Positions 61,411 to 64,000 of a stretch of 64,000 nucleotides of DNA are shown here, piece by piece; positions within the stretch are counted from its first letter, which is position 1, and every line of letters begins with the position of its first letter. Under the pieces are notes generated by a model. It was not told where the DNA came from. It made no database searches and worked only from the letters and a program-made list of their open reading frames with translations. Source of the DNA: Bdellovibrionales bacterium CG10_big_fil_rev_8_21_14_0_10_45_34 (GTDB taxonomy: Bacteria > Bdellovibrionota > Bdellovibrionia > Bdellovibrionales > 1-14-0-10-45-34); contig PEZS01000011.1 of NCBI GenBank assembly GCA_002778785.1, forward strand, positions 62,001-126,000, given 5' to 3'. The translations under genes and the position numbers were made by a program.

Positions 61411-64000
61411 ATCGCGATTTTTAGATTATTTTAAGAAGCACAGTCACGAAGTCGTCCGAAGCTCTTCACTGATCCCCGTTGGTGATGAAACATTGCTGTT
61501 CAATAACGCCGGAATGAATCAATTTAAAGGCGTCTTTCTTGGTACAGAAAGACCCTCTTACTCTAGGGCTGTCAGCAGTCAAAAGTGTGTGCGTGCAGGT
61601 GGCAAGCACAACGATCTCGACAATGTGGGATTTACAGCTAGACATCATACCTTTTTTGAAATGCTCGGTAATTTTTCGTTCGGAGACTATTTTAAGAAAG
61701 AAGCCATTCACTTTGCATGGGAATTCCTCACAAAAGAGCTCGGTATAAGTAAGGATCACCTTTATGTAACCGTTTTCGAGGACGATGACGAAGCTGCCAA
61801 TATCTGGATGAATCAAGAAAAGTTACCTGCGAGCAAAATCTCTCGATTTGGCGAAAAAGACAATTTTTGGAGGATGGGAGACACCGGCCCTTGCGGACCA
61901 TGCTCTGAGATATTTTTCGATCATGGCCCCGAATATGGTTGTCAAAAAAAAGAGTGCGCTGTTGGTTGCGACTGTGACAGGTTTGTTGAAATCTGGAACC
62001 TCGTTTTTATGCAGTTTAACGAAACGAGCGAAGGGCTTCAGCCTCTACCTAACCCCAGTATCGATACCGGAGCAGGGCTTGAAAGATTGAGCGCTGTTAT
62101 GCAAGGCACGCCAGTAAACTACAACACGGATCTCTTTTTGCCGATGATTTTGGAGGCTAGCCACTTAGCCAAAGTGGAGTACGGTTTTGACAAAGAAACG
62201 CAGAGCTGCGTTTCCAAATTTGTTAAGAGTTCAAACCTCGATAAGAAATTGACCTCGTTAAAGGCCGCCACCGCAGAAACGGATGCATGCTTTAGAGTCG
62301 TCGCAGATCACGTGCGCTCGACTTCATTTTTGATGGCAGATGGGGTTATTCCCTCTAACGAAGGCAGGGGCTATGTGCTCAGGCGCATTCTTCGACGGGC
62401 GGTAAGATACTCCCAAAAGCTGACAACCGAAAAATCTCTCATCGTGCCTTTAGCGCAGTTATTGATTGATCAAATGAGTGTGGCTTATCCCGAGCTTGCG
62501 AAGCGAAAAGAAACTATACTTAAAACACTCGAGAGCGAAGAAGAGAGATTTTTGTCAACGCTTCATCAAGGAACTGAAATTCTTGAAAGGAAGATATCTG
62601 ATCTCAAAAATAAAGGCCGGGGCTCGCTTGATGGAGCTACAGCATTTCAACTTTATGACACTTTTGGATTTCCGATCGATTTAACGGCGCTCATGCTCAA
62701 AGAAAAGGGTATGGGTCTAAATGAAGACGAGTTTAACAAAGTTTTCGAAGAAAACAGAAAGAAGAGCCAAAAATCTTGGAAGGGCGCCGCTCTCAGCGAT
62801 AATAAGTTAGCAATTGCTCAGTGGGCGTCTAGTTTTTCGAAAACACAATTTTTAGGATACCAATCACTCGACGCAGAAGGCGAGATTCTGGGACTTTTTT
62901 CTCAGGGCTCTTCCGATGAGGTGGCACCATCTGCCGGAGAGTCAGTTTTTGTGATTTTTGACAAAACCCCTTTTTATGCAGAAGGCGGCGGCCAAATTGG
63001 CGACACGGGGTATCTGCTAAAAGACAAAAAGATTGTCGCCGAAATTATCGATTGCCAAAAATTCGATGACCGCTTTGTCCATGAGGTTTCTCATCTCAAA
63101 ACGACTCTCAAAAAAAATGAAGCCTATGAACTGCAAGTTAAAAATGATGATCGCCAAGAAATTGCTAGTCATCATTCAGTAACCCACCTTTTGCATGCGG
63201 CCCTTAGAAAAGTTTTAGGAAGTCATGTTACCCAAGCCGGATCTCTTGTTGAAGCAAACCGACTGCGATTTGACTTTTCGAATCCAAAACCGCTATCAGA
63301 CGATGAGATTCAGCATGTCGAGGCTCTTGTGAATCGTGAAATAGCGCAAGGCTATAACGTTTCGCCAGAAGAAATGAGTTTTGATGAAGCCCTTAAACGC
63401 GGCGCGCTTGCTCTGTTTGGCGAAAAGTATTCTGATCAAGTACGAGTTGTTTCGTTGGGTAGTTTCTCGATGGAACTCTGCGGAGGTACACACGTGAGTA
63501 ACACCGCTCTCATTCGCGCCTTCCGAATTGTTCAAGAAACAGGAGTCAGCAGTGGTATCCGCAGAATTGAAGCAGTAGCCGGTGAAACGGCTGTTAGGCT
63601 GCTGCTTGCCCAATCTCGCGATTATGACTTGAGCCGAAAATTGGCAGGACTAGAACCCTTCAGTATTGAGGCTCATGCATCCTCTGAAAAGTTAGCTAGC
63701 AAATCCCAAAGTGATCTCTCTGACTGGGTTACACAGCAGCAATCAAAATTGAAAGTTCTCGACAAGCAAATCCAGTCCGCGAGATTGAGCTCGCTTGACC
63801 CGCGAGGATTTTCAAAAGATGCGTTCTTATGGGCGAGCGTTAATGTGGTGCCTGCACTTGTTGAATCGGACGATCGTAATCTTTTAAAGGCGCTCACTGA
63901 TAGAATCCGTGACGTTAACGCAGCAAATACTATTGTTCTTGTTATCGGTCGTAGTGAAGGGCCAACCCAACCGGTTATCGTAGCTTTGACAAAAGATCTT
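61391..64000 (+). CDS. alaS: Alanyl-tRNA synthetase, 3' end outside window
   Basis: 870 codons visible and still open at the window edge, so only a few residues are missing. The ATG at 61391 begins MKSQEVRSRFLDYF, the usual start. Class II motifs at the N-terminus (IPVGDETLLFNNAGMNQFKG, then FFEMLGNFSFGDYF) make alanyl-adenylate; GRGYVLRRILRRAVRY and the editing-site HHSVTHLLHAAL and CGGTH (near 697) follow. It charges tRNA-Ala and clears misacylated Ser/Gly. The start lies inside recX, suggesting coupled expression. Confidence 0.97.
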   Translation, partial: MKSQEVRSRFLDYFKKHSHEVVRSSSLIPVGDETLLFNNAGMNQFKGVFLGTERPSYSRAVSSQKCVRAGGKHNDLDNVGFTARHHTFFEMLGNFSFGDYFKKEAIHFAWEFLTKELGISKDHLYVTVFEDDDEAANIWMNQEKLPASKISRFGEKDNFWRMGDTGPCGPCSEIFFDHGPEYGCQKKECAVGCDCDRFVEIWNLVFMQFNETSEGLQPLPNPSIDTGAGLERLSAVMQGTPVNYNTDLFLPMILEASHLAKVEYGFDKETQSCVSKFVKSSNLDKKLTSLKAATAETDACFRVVADHVRSTSFLMADGVIPSNEGRGYVLRRILRRAVRYSQKLTTEKSLIVPLAQLLIDQMSVAYPELAKRKETILKTLESEEERFLSTLHQGTEILERKISDLKNKGRGSLDGATAFQLYDTFGFPIDLTALMLKEKGMGLNEDEFNKVFEENRKKSQKSWKGAALSDNKLAIAQWASSFSKTQFLGYQSLDAEGEILGLFSQGSSDEVAPSAGESVFVIFDKTPFYAEGGGQIGDTGYLLKDKKIVAEIIDCQKFDDRFVHEVSHLKTTLKKNEAYELQVKNDDRQEIASHHSVTHLLHAALRKVLGSHVTQAGSLVEANRLRFDFSNPKPLSDDEIQHVEALVNREIAQGYNVSPEEMSFDEALKRGALALFGEKYSDQVRVVSLGSFSMELCGGTHVSNTALIRAFRIVQETGVSSGIRRIEAVAGETAVRLLLAQSRDYDLSRKLAGLEPFSIEAHASSEKLASKSQSDLSDWVTQQQSKLKVLDKQIQSARLSSLDPRGFSKDAFLWASVNVVPALVESDDRNLLKALTDRIRDVNAANTIVLVIGRSEGPTQPVIVALTKDL

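Noticed and set aside
61466-61816. Minus-strand open frame inside alaS
   Set aside because: Antisense to conserved alanyl-tRNA synthetase motifs.

Overview
The window looks like chromosome of a free-swimming, Gram-negative, probably predatory bacterium of the Bdellovibrio type (Bdellovibrionota). The reasons are an abundance of lipoproteins and signal-peptide proteins of unknown function, a secreted subtilase and an NlpC/P60-like lipoprotein, a complete Mla (MCE) transport operon, a sigma-54-type flagellar cascade, a PilT motor, and many TTG starts. This placement is inference from gene content; no rRNA or other marker is present. No tRNA, CRISPR, insertion sequence or prophage was seen.

Layout. 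1-10 kb: a plus-strand cluster, cut by the left edge, of a giant Clp/AAA+-like protein (at least 1597 residues), a signal-bearing fusion of a SpoVR-like domain with a DUF444-type von Willebrand A (VWA) domain, and a ClpB D2-like AAA+ ATPase with its own signal or anchor. This is the best candidate for an undescribed system. 10-16.7 kb: a large secreted Cys-repeat protein, dCTP deaminase, two related exported proteins and a lipoprotein. 16.8-22.4 kb: HU, phosphofructokinase, a LysR regulator facing an oxidoreductase that carries a signal peptide, and a large lipoprotein. 22.5-38.3 kb: a minus-strand flagellar block read as TPR protein, sigma-54 activator, flgB, flgC, fliE, fliF, fliG, fliH, fliI, fliJ, ylxF/motE-like, fliK, flgD, a flagellar operon protein and flgE, with a strong sigma-54 promoter match in front. 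38.5-41.4 kb: lipoprotein, mlaE, mlaF, mlaD. 41.5-55.2 kb: PilZ protein, HNH nuclease, several exported proteins including a protein ending in a catalytically dead subtilisin-like domain, a CDF metal exporter, an active-looking subtilase, an NlpC/P60-like lipoprotein and a Pro/Ala-linked surface lipoprotein. 55.3-64 kb: a housekeeping DNA-repair neighbourhood (recA, cinA/pncC, pgpA, pilT, recX, alaS), with alaS cut by the right edge.

How the parts work together. The flagellar genes overlap or nearly touch and so form one transcription unit whose own activator is the second gene, which predicts positive autoregulation. The mla genes also overlap and encode one inner-membrane lipid transporter. 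The SpoVR/VWA/AAA cluster recalls both the prkA-yhbH-spoVR stress module and the MoxR-type AAA plus VWA pairs, but in an arrangement and with export signals that I do not recognise. Two degenerate short-repeat arrays, at the 3' ends of genes near 43.5 kb and 56.7 kb, share a core and look like one dispersed repeat family.
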